Under the pieces are notes generated by a model. It did no database searches and was not told the origin of the DNA. It worked only from the letters and a program-made list of their open reading frames with translations. A program made the translations under genes and the position numbers. Shown here piece after piece: positions 1 through 5,069 of a DNA stretch of 9,391 nucleotides. This stretch comes from Acidimicrobiia bacterium (lineage in GTDB: Bacteria; Actinomycetota; Acidimicrobiia; Spongiisociales; SHLN01), in assembly GCA_004283105.1 (NCBI GenBank), contig SHLN01000093.1, forward strand, positions 1 to 9,391. Reading direction: 5' to 3'. Position 1 is the first letter of the stretch, and each line of letters begins with the position of its first letter.

Positions 1-162
1 GTATACCTCGGCGTTGTCGAAGAAGTTGACCCCGGCCTCGAAGGCGGCCTGCATGGTGTCGCGGCCGACCTCGTCGCCGAACTGGCTGTGAAACGTGACC
101 CACGATCCAAACGAGAGCACGCTCAGCTTGAGTCCCGAGTTTCCGAGTCGGCGGTATTCCAT
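1..162 (-). CDS. Aldo-keto reductase, N-terminal 54 residues (Kv-beta / YghZ-like), cut by left edge
   Basis: This is the start of an NAD(P)H-dependent aldo-keto reductase, a soluble TIM-barrel enzyme that reduces aldehydes and ketones. The visible part begins MEYRRLGNSGLKLSVLSFGS, the usual first strand of the family, followed by the GSWVTF segment typical of the potassium-channel-beta-like and YghZ-like branch. It ends with FFDNAEVY, which carries the family's catalytic Asp and Tyr. The start is the ATG at 162-160; a GAAAGG Shine-Dalgarno lies six bases upstream (169-174). The MFS transporter gene ends 49 bases upstream on the same strand, so the two may be co-transcribed. The rest of the barrel, the catalytic Lys and His and the cofactor site are outside the window, so the substrate cannot be guessed. 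Family assignment is firm; the branch is a recollection of sequence style. Confidence 0.9.
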   Translation of the reverse strand, partial: MEYRRLGNSGLKLSVLSFGSWVTFHSQFGDEVGRDTMQAAFEAGVNFFDNAEVY

Positions 163-211
163 GGTGAGCCTTTCGAGGATGCTGGCCGGAGGATAGGAGT
201 GGTGCCTGCGT

Positions 212-1408
212 CTAACGCAGTTCGGCCGCGTCGGCGGGAACATGCTCGTGCGTGCGCGGGCGTCGGATGATCAGCGCGACCGCCGCAGCCAGCACCAGCA
301 GGCCGGCCGAGAATTGAAAGCCGCCGACAAAGGCCCCCTCGTCTGCCAACGCTCCAAGGACGAGCGGCCCGAGCACGAGGCCGAAATCACCGGCGAGCCG
401 GTAGAGGCCGACCGCCGCACCCTCGGCACCGGGGGTCGAGAGGTCTCCCGCCAGGGTTGGTGGTGCCGTGCCCATGATCCCGGCGGCCAGGCCAAACCCG
501 GCTGAGACGGCGAGCAATCCCGGCAGCGTGGCAACGGCACCGTGGGCGGCGATGGTGGCCGCAGTTGCCAGGAGTCCGAAGATGAGGACCGGCACCCGTC
601 CCACCCGGTCGACCAGCCAGCCTCCGAGGTTGACGACGGCCAGGGTCAGGATGGCGCCGACCGCCAGCACCAATCCGATTCGAGCCTCGCTCAACCCGAG
701 TTCCTCGGCGGCATACAGGGGCAGAAGCGTGAGGCGTGCTCCTGCCCGCATGAAGAACACCGTCACGCTGACGAACATGAGGGCCACGAACGCGGAGCTC
801 CTGAGCAGGGTCCTCGTCGCCCGGAATACGCCGCGAACTGAGGCCGCCTCCATCTCCGGCACCTCGATGTACCGCCACACGAGAAGCCACACGAATCCGC
901 CGAGAACGGCATACATCCAGAACGGCGTGGCGAGATCACCCAACTCGGCCGATACGCCTCCCAGCAGCGGTCCGAGCGAGACCCCCGCCAGCAAGCCTGT
1001 CTGGTAGAAGGCCATGGTGCGGCCGAGTCGTTCGCGATCCGTCGTGATGATGATGAGCTTCATGGCCGCCGTGGCGAACGCGGCCGATCCGAACCCCTCG
1101 AGCACCCTCGCAACGAGGAGAAACGCATAGCTCGGCGCTACGGCCGCTCCGATGCTGGACGCCGTCAGCAGAACGGCGCCTGCCAGCATCACCCGACGGG
1201 CCCCGACCCGGTCCGACGCGACGCCCCCGACGACGTCGAATACGAGGCGAGCGACGGCGAAGGCAGAGATGAGGGCTCCGGATGCGGTGCGGCTCACGCC
1301 GAATTCCCTGGCATAGAGCGGAAGGATGGGAGCCACCAGGGTCAAGCCGGTCATAGTGAGGAAGATCCCAACGGTCAGCACGCGGGTCTGGCGCGAGATC
1401 TGCTTCAC
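212..1408 (-). CDS. Major facilitator superfamily transporter (DHA1-like efflux type)
   Basis: A 398-residue inner-membrane secondary transporter of the major facilitator superfamily, the usual length for a 12-helix member. Helix 1 covers about residues 10-32. The loop between helices 2 and 3 carries the signature motif A, GGVASDRVGARR, at about 61-72, and a second copy-like motif, GWLVDRVGR, marks the start of the C-terminal six-helix half. The C-terminus is a short charged tail (RRPRTHEH). The layout resembles drug/proton antiporters of the DHA1 group, but substrate cannot be read from sequence. The start is a GTG at 1408-1406: no in-frame ATG, GTG or TTG is seen in the codons just upstream, and starting here keeps helix 1 whole. 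No convincing Shine-Dalgarno is visible. Overlapping palindromes lie 9-28 bases upstream. An aldo-keto reductase follows 49 bases downstream. Confidence 0.9.
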   Translation of the reverse strand: MKQISRQTRVLTVGIFLTMTGLTLVAPILPLYAREFGVSRTASGALISAFAVARLVFDVVGGVASDRVGARRVMLAGAVLLTASSIGAAVAPSYAFLLVARVLEGFGSAAFATAAMKLIIITTDRERLGRTMAFYQTGLLAGVSLGPLLGGVSAELGDLATPFWMYAVLGGFVWLLVWRYIEVPEMEAASVRGVFRATRTLLRSSAFVALMFVSVTVFFMRAGARLTLLPLYAAEELGLSEARIGLVLAVGAILTLAVVNLGGWLVDRVGRVPVLIFGLLATAATIAAHGAVATLPGLLAVSAGFGLAAGIMGTAPPTLAGDLSTPGAEGAAVGLYRLAGDFGLVLGPLVLGALADEGAFVGGFQFSAGLLVLAAAVALIIRRPRTHEHVPADAAELR

Positions 1409-1416
1409 GGCTTGTG

Positions 1417-1436
1417 CCGGATCATCCGGTGACCGG
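1417..1436. promoter_or_regulatory. Overlapping palindromes before the MFS gene (candidate operator)
   Basis: Two inverted repeats overlap here: CCGGAT-C-ATCCGG (1417-1429) and CCGGT-G-ACCGG (1426-1436). They lie 9 to 28 bases upstream of the MFS GTG start, in the 131-base divergent interval shared with the HMG-CoA-lyase-like gene. Position and symmetry would suit a repressor of the transporter, or a hairpin occluding its start. CCGG-rich palindromes are easy to find in GC-rich DNA, so this is only a candidate. Confidence 0.3.
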
Positions 1437-1527
1437 TGCCCACCCGCCTGGTCGCTATTCGAGAGGTGTGTGAGTCGTGCACCCGGTCATTACAGCCAGA
1501 TTCTCGCAGCACCCAAATCGGCCGGAG

Positions 1528-1533
1528 TACGCT
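1528..1533 (+). promoter_or_regulatory. Probable -10 element of a leaderless promoter (HMG-CoA-lyase-like gene)
   Basis: TACGCT matches the actinobacterial TAnnnT -10 consensus and ends exactly six bases before the ATG at 1540, which would place transcription start at or next to the A of the start codon. No Shine-Dalgarno at normal spacing is present (the nearest GGAG is 12 bases away). The same geometry recurs at three other genes in the window. Confidence 0.6.
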
Positions 1534-1539
1534 CTCGGC

Positions 1540-2421
1540 ATGATCCAGATTGTCGAGGTCGGGCCGCGCGATGGCCTTCAGAATGAGTCGGTGGTGCTCG
1601 AGACCGATCAGAAGGTCGCCCTCATCGAACGACTTGTCCAGGCGGGAGCGACCCGCATCGAGATCGTCAGCTTTGCCCATCCCGGGCGGGTGCCGCAGAT
1701 GGCCGATGCCGAAGCTGTCGCGGCGGCGTTTGCGGGCCGGGAGGATTTCTCACGCATCGGCCTCGTCATGAACGAGCGGGGCTGGCAACGGGCGCAGGAG
1801 GTCGAGCTCGACGAGGTCAACATCCCGGTCGGGGCTACCGACGGGTTCAATCAGGCCAACGTGGCCGCCTCACCGAACGAGACCATCGAGTTTGTGGCCG
1901 ACGTGGTCGGGCAGTCGGAGATTCCGGTGACCGGAACCGTCTCGGTGGCCTTCGGGTGCCCCTACGACGGGGAAGTGAACGAGGAGACGGTCGTCGAGAT
2001 CGCCGGCAGACTGGCGGAGGCCGGGTGCGCGGAGATCGCCATTGCCGACACGATCGGCGTGGCGGACCCGTGGACGGTCCGGTCCCGTCTCGCGTCTGTC
2101 CGGGCGGCCACCGGAGACGTCCCGCTCCGGGTCCACTTCCACGACACTCGCAACACCGGGATCGCCAACACGTTCGCGGCCATCGAGTCGGGCGTTGAGA
2201 TCGTGGACGCGAGCGCGGGAGGAATCGGTGGGTGCCCGTTCGCACCAAACGCCACCGGCAACATTGCTACCGACGACCTCGTGTTCACCCTGCACCGGGC
2301 CGGGTTCGTGACCGGGATGGATCTCGACAGACTCATCGAGACGGCCCGGTGGGTGGGTGAGGTCCTGGCGATCGATCCACCGTCGGCATTGCTGCGGGCC
2401 GGGGACTTTCGGCCGGGCTAG
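1540..2421 (+). CDS. Hydroxymethylglutaryl-CoA lyase family protein (DRE-TIM metallolyase)
   Basis: A 293-residue TIM-barrel lyase of the DRE-TIM superfamily, closest in motif to HMG-CoA lyase, which splits 3-hydroxy-3-methylglutaryl-CoA into acetyl-CoA and acetoacetate in leucine breakdown. The N-terminus has VEVGPRDGLQNE, with the catalytic Arg10 and metal-binding Asp11. The HFHD motif supplies His199 and His201, both metal ligands in the family, and GGCPFAPNATGN carries the mobile-loop Cys232 and Asn241. SFAHPGRVPQMAD and FGCPYDGEV match further conserved family segments. Length is normal for bacterial members. The frame stays open upstream to an ATG at 1477, but the conserved protein begins at the ATG at 1540, where a TAnnnT box sits six bases upstream. 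No leucine-degradation genes adjoin it, so related substrates are possible. It is divergent from the MFS gene and ends on the stop of the VIT-like gene. Confidence 0.9.
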   Translation: MIQIVEVGPRDGLQNESVVLETDQKVALIERLVQAGATRIEIVSFAHPGRVPQMADAEAVAAAFAGREDFSRIGLVMNERGWQRAQEVELDEVNIPVGATDGFNQANVAASPNETIEFVADVVGQSEIPVTGTVSVAFGCPYDGEVNEETVVEIAGRLAEAGCAEIAIADTIGVADPWTVRSRLASVRAATGDVPLRVHFHDTRNTGIANTFAAIESGVEIVDASAGGIGGCPFAPNATGNIATDDLVFTLHRAGFVTGMDLDRLIETARWVGEVLAIDPPSALLRAGDFRPG

Positions 2422-2978
2422 ATGTCGAGGCCGAACACGCCGCGTGCGACGGCACCGAGGAGGAAGCCGAGCAGACCGGCCGCCGAGGCGAGCACCAGCA
2501 TTTCCACACCGGATCGAACCCTGCGCTGGTGGCTGACGATCGCCTTGCCGTAGCCGAGGAAGAACAAGGCGAGAAGCGCCAGCACGACGGCAACCGCCAG
2601 GGCCCCTCCCCGGTTGAGGAAGCCGAAGGCGAACGGCACGATCGGCACAAAGGCGCCCACGGCGTAGGCGGCCGCCATCACCACCGCATCCCGAACCGGC
2701 CCGACATCCTCGGGGGGAGCGTCGGAGGCGGCCAGGGCGACATCGTGTTCGGCTTTCGATGACAGGTACGTGCCCATCGACATGGAGAGAACGCCGGCAA
2801 TGGCATTGATGGCCCCGGCGAAGACGATGACCGTGTTGGAGAGGCCGCCGCCCACCATGCCGGCAATGAGAGTCAGGTTCTGGACCACCCCGTCCTCGAC
2901 CCCGAACACCACTTCTCGGATGGATTCGGGGCCGACGGCGAGTCGGCCTCCGCTACGGGGGAGGGGGAACAACTGCAT
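2418..2978 (-). CDS. VIT1/CCC1-family Fe(II)/Mn(II) transporter, short form
   Basis: A 186-residue integral membrane protein of the VIT1/CCC1 family, whose known members move ferrous iron or manganese out of the cytosol. REVVFGVEDGVVQNLTLIAG (residues 21-40) matches the first family helix with its conserved acidic-Gly pair, and NAIAGVLSMSMGTYLSSKAE (58-77) matches the second helix, which ends in the SMS...YLSSK(S/A)E signature. Further helices lie near 97-120, 125-144 and 157-181, giving the expected five. The cytosolic segment between helices 2 and 3 is only about 20 residues, without the Glu-rich metal-binding domain of plant VIT1. The ATG at 2978 is the best start: the frame is open further upstream, but that part lacks family similarity and overlaps the next gene. 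Its stop overlaps the HMG-CoA-lyase-like stop through a shared CTAG. The transported ion is inferred from the family. Confidence 0.8.
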   Translation of the reverse strand: MQLFPLPRSGGRLAVGPESIREVVFGVEDGVVQNLTLIAGMVGGGLSNTVIVFAGAINAIAGVLSMSMGTYLSSKAEHDVALAASDAPPEDVGPVRDAVVMAAAYAVGAFVPIVPFAFGFLNRGGALAVAVVLALLALFFLGYGKAIVSHQRRVRSGVEMLVLASAAGLLGFLLGAVARGVFGLDI

Positions 2979-2989
2979 GGCAACAGGAT

Positions 2990-3054
2990 GGTCACCGGGC
3001 GGGCATTTCCCAAGAGGCCGAACGGCGCTAGTGGGGGGCCGTTCGGCGGTGACC
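2990..3054. promoter_or_regulatory. Nested inverted repeats between the VIT-like gene and the small membrane-protein gene
   Basis: A perfect 10-base stem, GCCGAACGGC (3017-3026) with GCCGTTCGGC (3038-3047), encloses an 11-base loop. Outside it GGTCACCG (2990-2997) pairs with CGGTGACC (3047-3054). The element fills the 83-base gap between the small membrane-protein stop and the VIT-like start. On the minus transcript no U-run follows the inner stem, so a classical intrinsic terminator is unlikely. A weak terminator, an RNA-stabilising hairpin, a leader structure of the VIT-like gene or a protein-binding palindrome are all possible. Confidence 0.45.
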
Positions 3055-3061
3055 GGCAGGC

Positions 3062-3370
3062 TTAGCGATCGTATTCGGTCCCGGACATCTTGATCGACCA
3101 CAGTTCCTGGAGGAGCCGGACCTCCTGGTCGGCGGCCACGCTTCTCTCCATCTCGCGCCTGATCCGCCGGACGTGTTCGATGGCGATGTTGGGATAGCGG
3201 GCGGCGATGCGATGGGCCGACCAGCCCTGAAGCGTCTTGCGCCGAATCCGTGCCGTATCCCGAGCGACCTGTGTTTCGATACGCCTGGTCGGCGTGATGT
3301 TGACATCGACCGTCAGCAGGACGACGGCGGCGACGGTGAGTGACAGAACTGCCGCTAGGAAGAAGCCCAT
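3062..3370 (-). CDS. Small membrane-anchored protein with helix-turn-helix-like segment, function unknown
   Basis: I do not recognise a named family for this 102-residue protein. Residues 3-22 (FFLAAVLSLTVAAVVLLTVD) form one transmembrane helix with no cleavage motif, so it is probably a membrane anchor. Everything after it is rich in Arg and Lys, which by the positive-inside rule puts the C-terminal domain in the cytoplasm. Residues 48-73 (LQGWSAHRIAARYPNI followed by AIEHVRRIRR) have the G.S...IA...PN...V..I spacing of resolvase- or Lrp-like helix-turn-helix units, so nucleic-acid binding at the membrane is possible but unproven. The start is secure: TGA directly abuts the ATG at 3370, and a GGAGG Shine-Dalgarno lies five bases upstream. 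A CRP/GlxR-like palindrome and a plausible promoter precede it. The VIT-like gene follows after 83 bases containing a strong hairpin. Confidence 0.75.
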   Translation of the reverse strand: MGFFLAAVLSLTVAAVVLLTVDVNITPTRRIETQVARDTARIRRKTLQGWSAHRIAARYPNIAIEHVRRIRREMERSVAADQEVRLLQELWSIKMSGTEYDR

Positions 3371-3375
3371 TCACA

Positions 3376-3380
3376 CCTCC
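3376..3380 (-). promoter_or_regulatory. Shine-Dalgarno of the small membrane-protein gene
   Basis: GGAGG on the minus strand lies five bases before the ATG at 3370. With the in-frame TGA touching the ATG, it fixes the start of this short gene and is good evidence that the gene is real. Confidence 0.75.
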
Positions 3381-3391
3381 AGGATCGATCA

Positions 3392-3421
3392 AGCGTAGAC
3401 GACGAACCCCCTGCTTGTGAA
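3392..3421 (-). promoter_or_regulatory. Candidate promoter of the small membrane-protein gene
   Basis: On the minus strand TTCACA (3421-3416) and TACGCT (3397-3392) are 18 bases apart, close to the sigma-70-type TTGACA and TAnnnT elements. Transcription would begin near 3385, giving a short leader that contains the GGAGG. The centre of the TGTGA-N6-TCACA palindrome would then lie roughly 46 bases upstream of the start point, near the usual class II activator position. This is inferred from consensus only. Confidence 0.4.
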
Positions 3422-3423
3422 GT

Positions 3424-3439
3424 TGTGAATGAGTTCACA
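3424..3439. promoter_or_regulatory. CRP/GlxR-type operator candidate, TGTGA-N6-TCACA
   Basis: TGTGAATGAGTTCACA is a perfect match to the TGTGA-N6-TCACA consensus of the CRP/FNR superfamily (Crp in mycobacteria, GlxR in corynebacteria), with 6-base arms. A further TTGTGAA half-site lies at 3415-3421. It stands between the GNAT stop (3451) and the start of the small membrane protein (3370), just upstream of that gene's candidate -35. No regulator gene is in the window, so the binding protein is inferred from the consensus. Confidence 0.55.
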
Positions 3440-3450
3440 TAACGCCGTGG

Positions 3451-3942
3451 TCAGGTCAGATCGAGGACCATCAGCTCGTCATCCTCGTCGGACACCCACC
3501 GATACCCGAGGCGGGCATAGAGGTTGGCGGCAGGGTTCCCCTTCGACACACTCAGGCTGATCCGTGGCACTCCCCGGTTGCGGGCCTGTCGCCCCAGTTC
3601 CTGCATGAGCCGGGTCCCAATGCCGGAGCCCCGGAAGCCATGGCGGACGCCGACAGCCAGTTCAGGGGTGTCGGCATCGTAGAACCCTTGCCCCTGATCG
3701 TCATCGGTGAATAACCGGAAATACGCCATTCCGGCGAAAGCCCCGTCGATCTCGGCGACGACGCCGGCGTCACCCGGGCGCATCCATCCGTCGTGGTACT
3801 TGGCGATCTCGGGGTGGGACACGACAACCTCGAAGGGCGGGATGGGATCCTCCGGATCCCACGACAGGGCCAGATAGAGCGTCTCTGTGACCAGGGGAAG
3901 GTCGTCGGGCGTCGCCGGACGGTAGGTGGCCTCGTCGGTCAT
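3451..3942 (-). CDS. GNAT-family N-acetyltransferase
   Basis: A 163-residue acetyltransferase of the GNAT fold, normal length for a single-domain member, which transfers acetyl from acetyl-CoA to an amine. The acetyl-CoA pyrophosphate-binding motif A is visible as HGFRGSGIGTRLMQELG (residues 101-117), fitting R/Q-x-x-G-x-G/A with Arg104, Gly107 and Gly109. Motif B follows as KGNPAANLYARLGY (134-147), including the usual Asn and Tyr. The N-terminal YRPATPDDLPLV is the typical first strand and helix. The ATG at 3942 is fixed by an in-frame TAG four codons upstream, which itself begins a TAGGTT -10-like box ending six bases before the ATG. It is divergent from the 159-residue unknown across 50 bases. 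Substrate (small molecule, peptide or protein) cannot be told. Confidence 0.9.
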   Translation of the reverse strand: MTDEATYRPATPDDLPLVTETLYLALSWDPEDPIPPFEVVVSHPEIAKYHDGWMRPGDAGVVAEIDGAFAGMAYFRLFTDDDQGQGFYDADTPELAVGVRHGFRGSGIGTRLMQELGRQARNRGVPRISLSVSKGNPAANLYARLGYRWVSDEDDELMVLDLT

Positions 3943-3948
3943 GGCGGA

Positions 3949-3954
3949 AACCTA
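3949..3954 (-). promoter_or_regulatory. Probable -10 element of a leaderless promoter (GNAT gene)
   Basis: TAGGTT on the minus strand ends six bases before the ATG at 3942. The nearest purine-rich stretch (GGAG) lies too far upstream to be a good Shine-Dalgarno. This box and the opposing TAGCCT at 3981-3986 share the 50-base divergent interval. Confidence 0.55.
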
Positions 3955-3980
3955 CTCCGCTGCTTGTGGTGGCGTTCGAA

Positions 3981-3986
3981 TAGCCT
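3981..3986 (+). promoter_or_regulatory. Probable -10 element of a leaderless promoter (159-residue unknown)
   Basis: TAGCCT ends six bases before the ATG at 3993 and there is no Shine-Dalgarno between them. The TAG is also an in-frame stop, so translation cannot begin further upstream. Confidence 0.6.
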
Positions 3987-3992
3987 GTCGAC

Positions 3993-4472
3993 ATGATTTC
4001 TGTCGAGCTTGCCACGGTATTGCGTGACAGCGGCCTGCCGTGGCGGCCTGCCCTCTACGACGTGTTCTTCATCCCGGACCGGGGTCTCGATGATCGGGTA
4101 TTCGTTCTCTCCGACATGACCGTCGACGTCCAGCGTCTGGCCGGAGGCGCTGCCATCACCTTCAATGGGGCCGTCGAGTGGTCGCTCGACTCGATCCTCC
4201 ACGGCGAGGTGGTGTGGTTGCCCACCGAAGCGCAACTTCGAGCTCTGATCGGCGACCGGCTGATGGCGCTCACCCGGGATGAAGGGGAGTATGTGTGTGC
4301 GGTCGATCTGGGTCGGGAGATCGTGGAGTACCGCGATCGAGGTGCGTCAAACGCTTACGGCCAGGCGGTCCTCGCTCTCCTCGAGTTCGAGCTGTTGGAG
4401 CCGCTCAGACCGGAACGGGACGCCGTCGGACCGTTCGGACGTGAATCGCAGCCCGACTATTCCGGCTTCTGA
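3993..4472 (+). CDS. Conserved-looking hypothetical protein, 159 residues
   Basis: A soluble protein of 159 residues with no signal peptide or membrane helix. It opens MISVELATVLRDSGLPWRPA, continues with DVFFIPDRGLDDRVFVLSDM, and then has an ITFNGAVEWSLDSI strand-helix segment. The C-terminal part (YGQAVLALLEFELLE) looks like an amphipathic helix. From memory the pattern resembles small actinobacterial proteins that automatic pipelines sometimes label 'pilus assembly protein CpaE', but no P-loop or ATPase motif is present, so I would not accept that label as a function. The ATG is fixed by the in-frame TAG four codons upstream. It is divergent from the GNAT gene, with which it may share regulation, and overlaps the next gene tail to tail by 16 bases. 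Codon usage looks like that of the neighbours. Confidence 0.75.
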   Translation: MISVELATVLRDSGLPWRPALYDVFFIPDRGLDDRVFVLSDMTVDVQRLAGGAAITFNGAVEWSLDSILHGEVVWLPTEAQLRALIGDRLMALTRDEGEYVCAVDLGREIVEYRDRGASNAYGQAVLALLEFELLEPLRPERDAVGPFGRESQPDYSGF

Positions 4473-4894
4473 CCCCACAGCTCGGTGTTCTCACCCCGCA
4501 TGTAGTCGGCGGCTTCGACCATGGCTGCGAAGCCGTCGAGCTCACCGGGGCTCGGATCGTGGGTCCACACCGGGAGCCCGCGCAGCAAGTCGGCGTAGGT
4601 GCGGTCCTGCCCCGGCTGGACAACGACCCTGAGTGGCACGTCCGAAGGCACCTGGCGTCGATACTCACGCAGGATCTCTCGATGGGTCGGCCGGTCCAGG
4701 TCGAGGTGGTAGATGATGCCGTGGGCGCTGGAGACCTTCTCGCACCCTTTTCCGACCAGGAGTGGACAGGGGGTGTCCTCATCGGGCCCGTGACACACTT
4801 CGACTGGATGGTTCAGCCGGCTCAGGAAGGCGATGACGGGCGTGGCGTCGAGATCGGGCGGACTGTCGAGAAGAATCTTGCTTGGCTCCGACAC
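4457..4894 (-). CDS. Hypothetical alpha/beta protein with three cysteines, 145 residues
   Basis: I do not recognise a named family. The protein starts SEPSKILLDSPPDL and shows alternating hydrophobic strands (KILLDS, GIIYHLDL, LRVVV, LPVWTHD) and helices (PVIAFLSRL, THREILREYRRQ, DGFAAMVEAADY), suggesting a small Rossmann- or receiver-like alpha/beta fold. Cys34, Cys43 and Cys51 fall in one loop region (VCHGPDEDTPCPLLVGKGC) with His29 and His35 nearby, which could bind a metal or form a disulfide; this is a guess. The start is a GTG at 4894: an excellent AGGAGGTGA Shine-Dalgarno lies three to eleven bases upstream, and that TGA is an in-frame stop. No export signal or membrane helix is seen. 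Its 3' end overlaps the 159-residue gene by 16 bases. Confidence 0.75.
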   Translation of the reverse strand: MSEPSKILLDSPPDLDATPVIAFLSRLNHPVEVCHGPDEDTPCPLLVGKGCEKVSSAHGIIYHLDLDRPTHREILREYRRQVPSDVPLRVVVQPGQDRTYADLLRGLPVWTHDPSPGELDGFAAMVEAADYMRGENTELWGQKPE

Positions 4895-4897
4895 GGC

Positions 4898-4906
4898 TCA
4901 CCTCCT
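4898..4906 (-). promoter_or_regulatory. Strong Shine-Dalgarno deciding a GTG start
   Basis: AGGAGGTGA on the minus strand is nearly a perfect complement of the 16S rRNA 3' end, with the GGAGG core six bases before the GTG at 4894. Its TGA is in frame, so no upstream start is possible. Confidence 0.8.
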
Positions 4907-5060
4907 GTGCAAGCAGCGTGCCGCTTGTGCATTTCTTCACGTAGGGCATTTGGTCCTCGCGCGCGCTGCGAGAAGACAGTTTTCGATGGGCAAACAGCGA
5001 ACAGGTGGCAGTCGACAGCCAGAATGCGACAGGATTGAATTGAGGGGCCAGTCCTGGTAG
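4907..5060. other. Non-coding stretch between the 145-residue gene and the pseudogene
   Basis: No open frame here looks like protein in either direction. The frames that cross it read as low-complexity Arg/Ser/Cys sequence. There is an imperfect inverted repeat around 4909-4932 (TGCAAGC against GCTTGTGCA) next to the GTG start of the 145-residue gene, too weak to call. Any promoter of that gene must lie here, but no convincing -10 or -35 pair is seen. Confidence 0.5.
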
Positions 5061-5069
5061 TCGTGTGCC

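Noticed and set aside
3017..3047. Intrinsic terminator for the small membrane-protein gene
   Set aside because: The stem is strong but no run of T follows it in the direction of transcription, so I list it as a structural or regulatory element only.
2979..3392. N-terminal extension of the VIT-like protein up to 3392
   Set aside because: The extra residues have no family similarity and overlap the 102-residue gene, which has its own Shine-Dalgarno and stop-abutted start.
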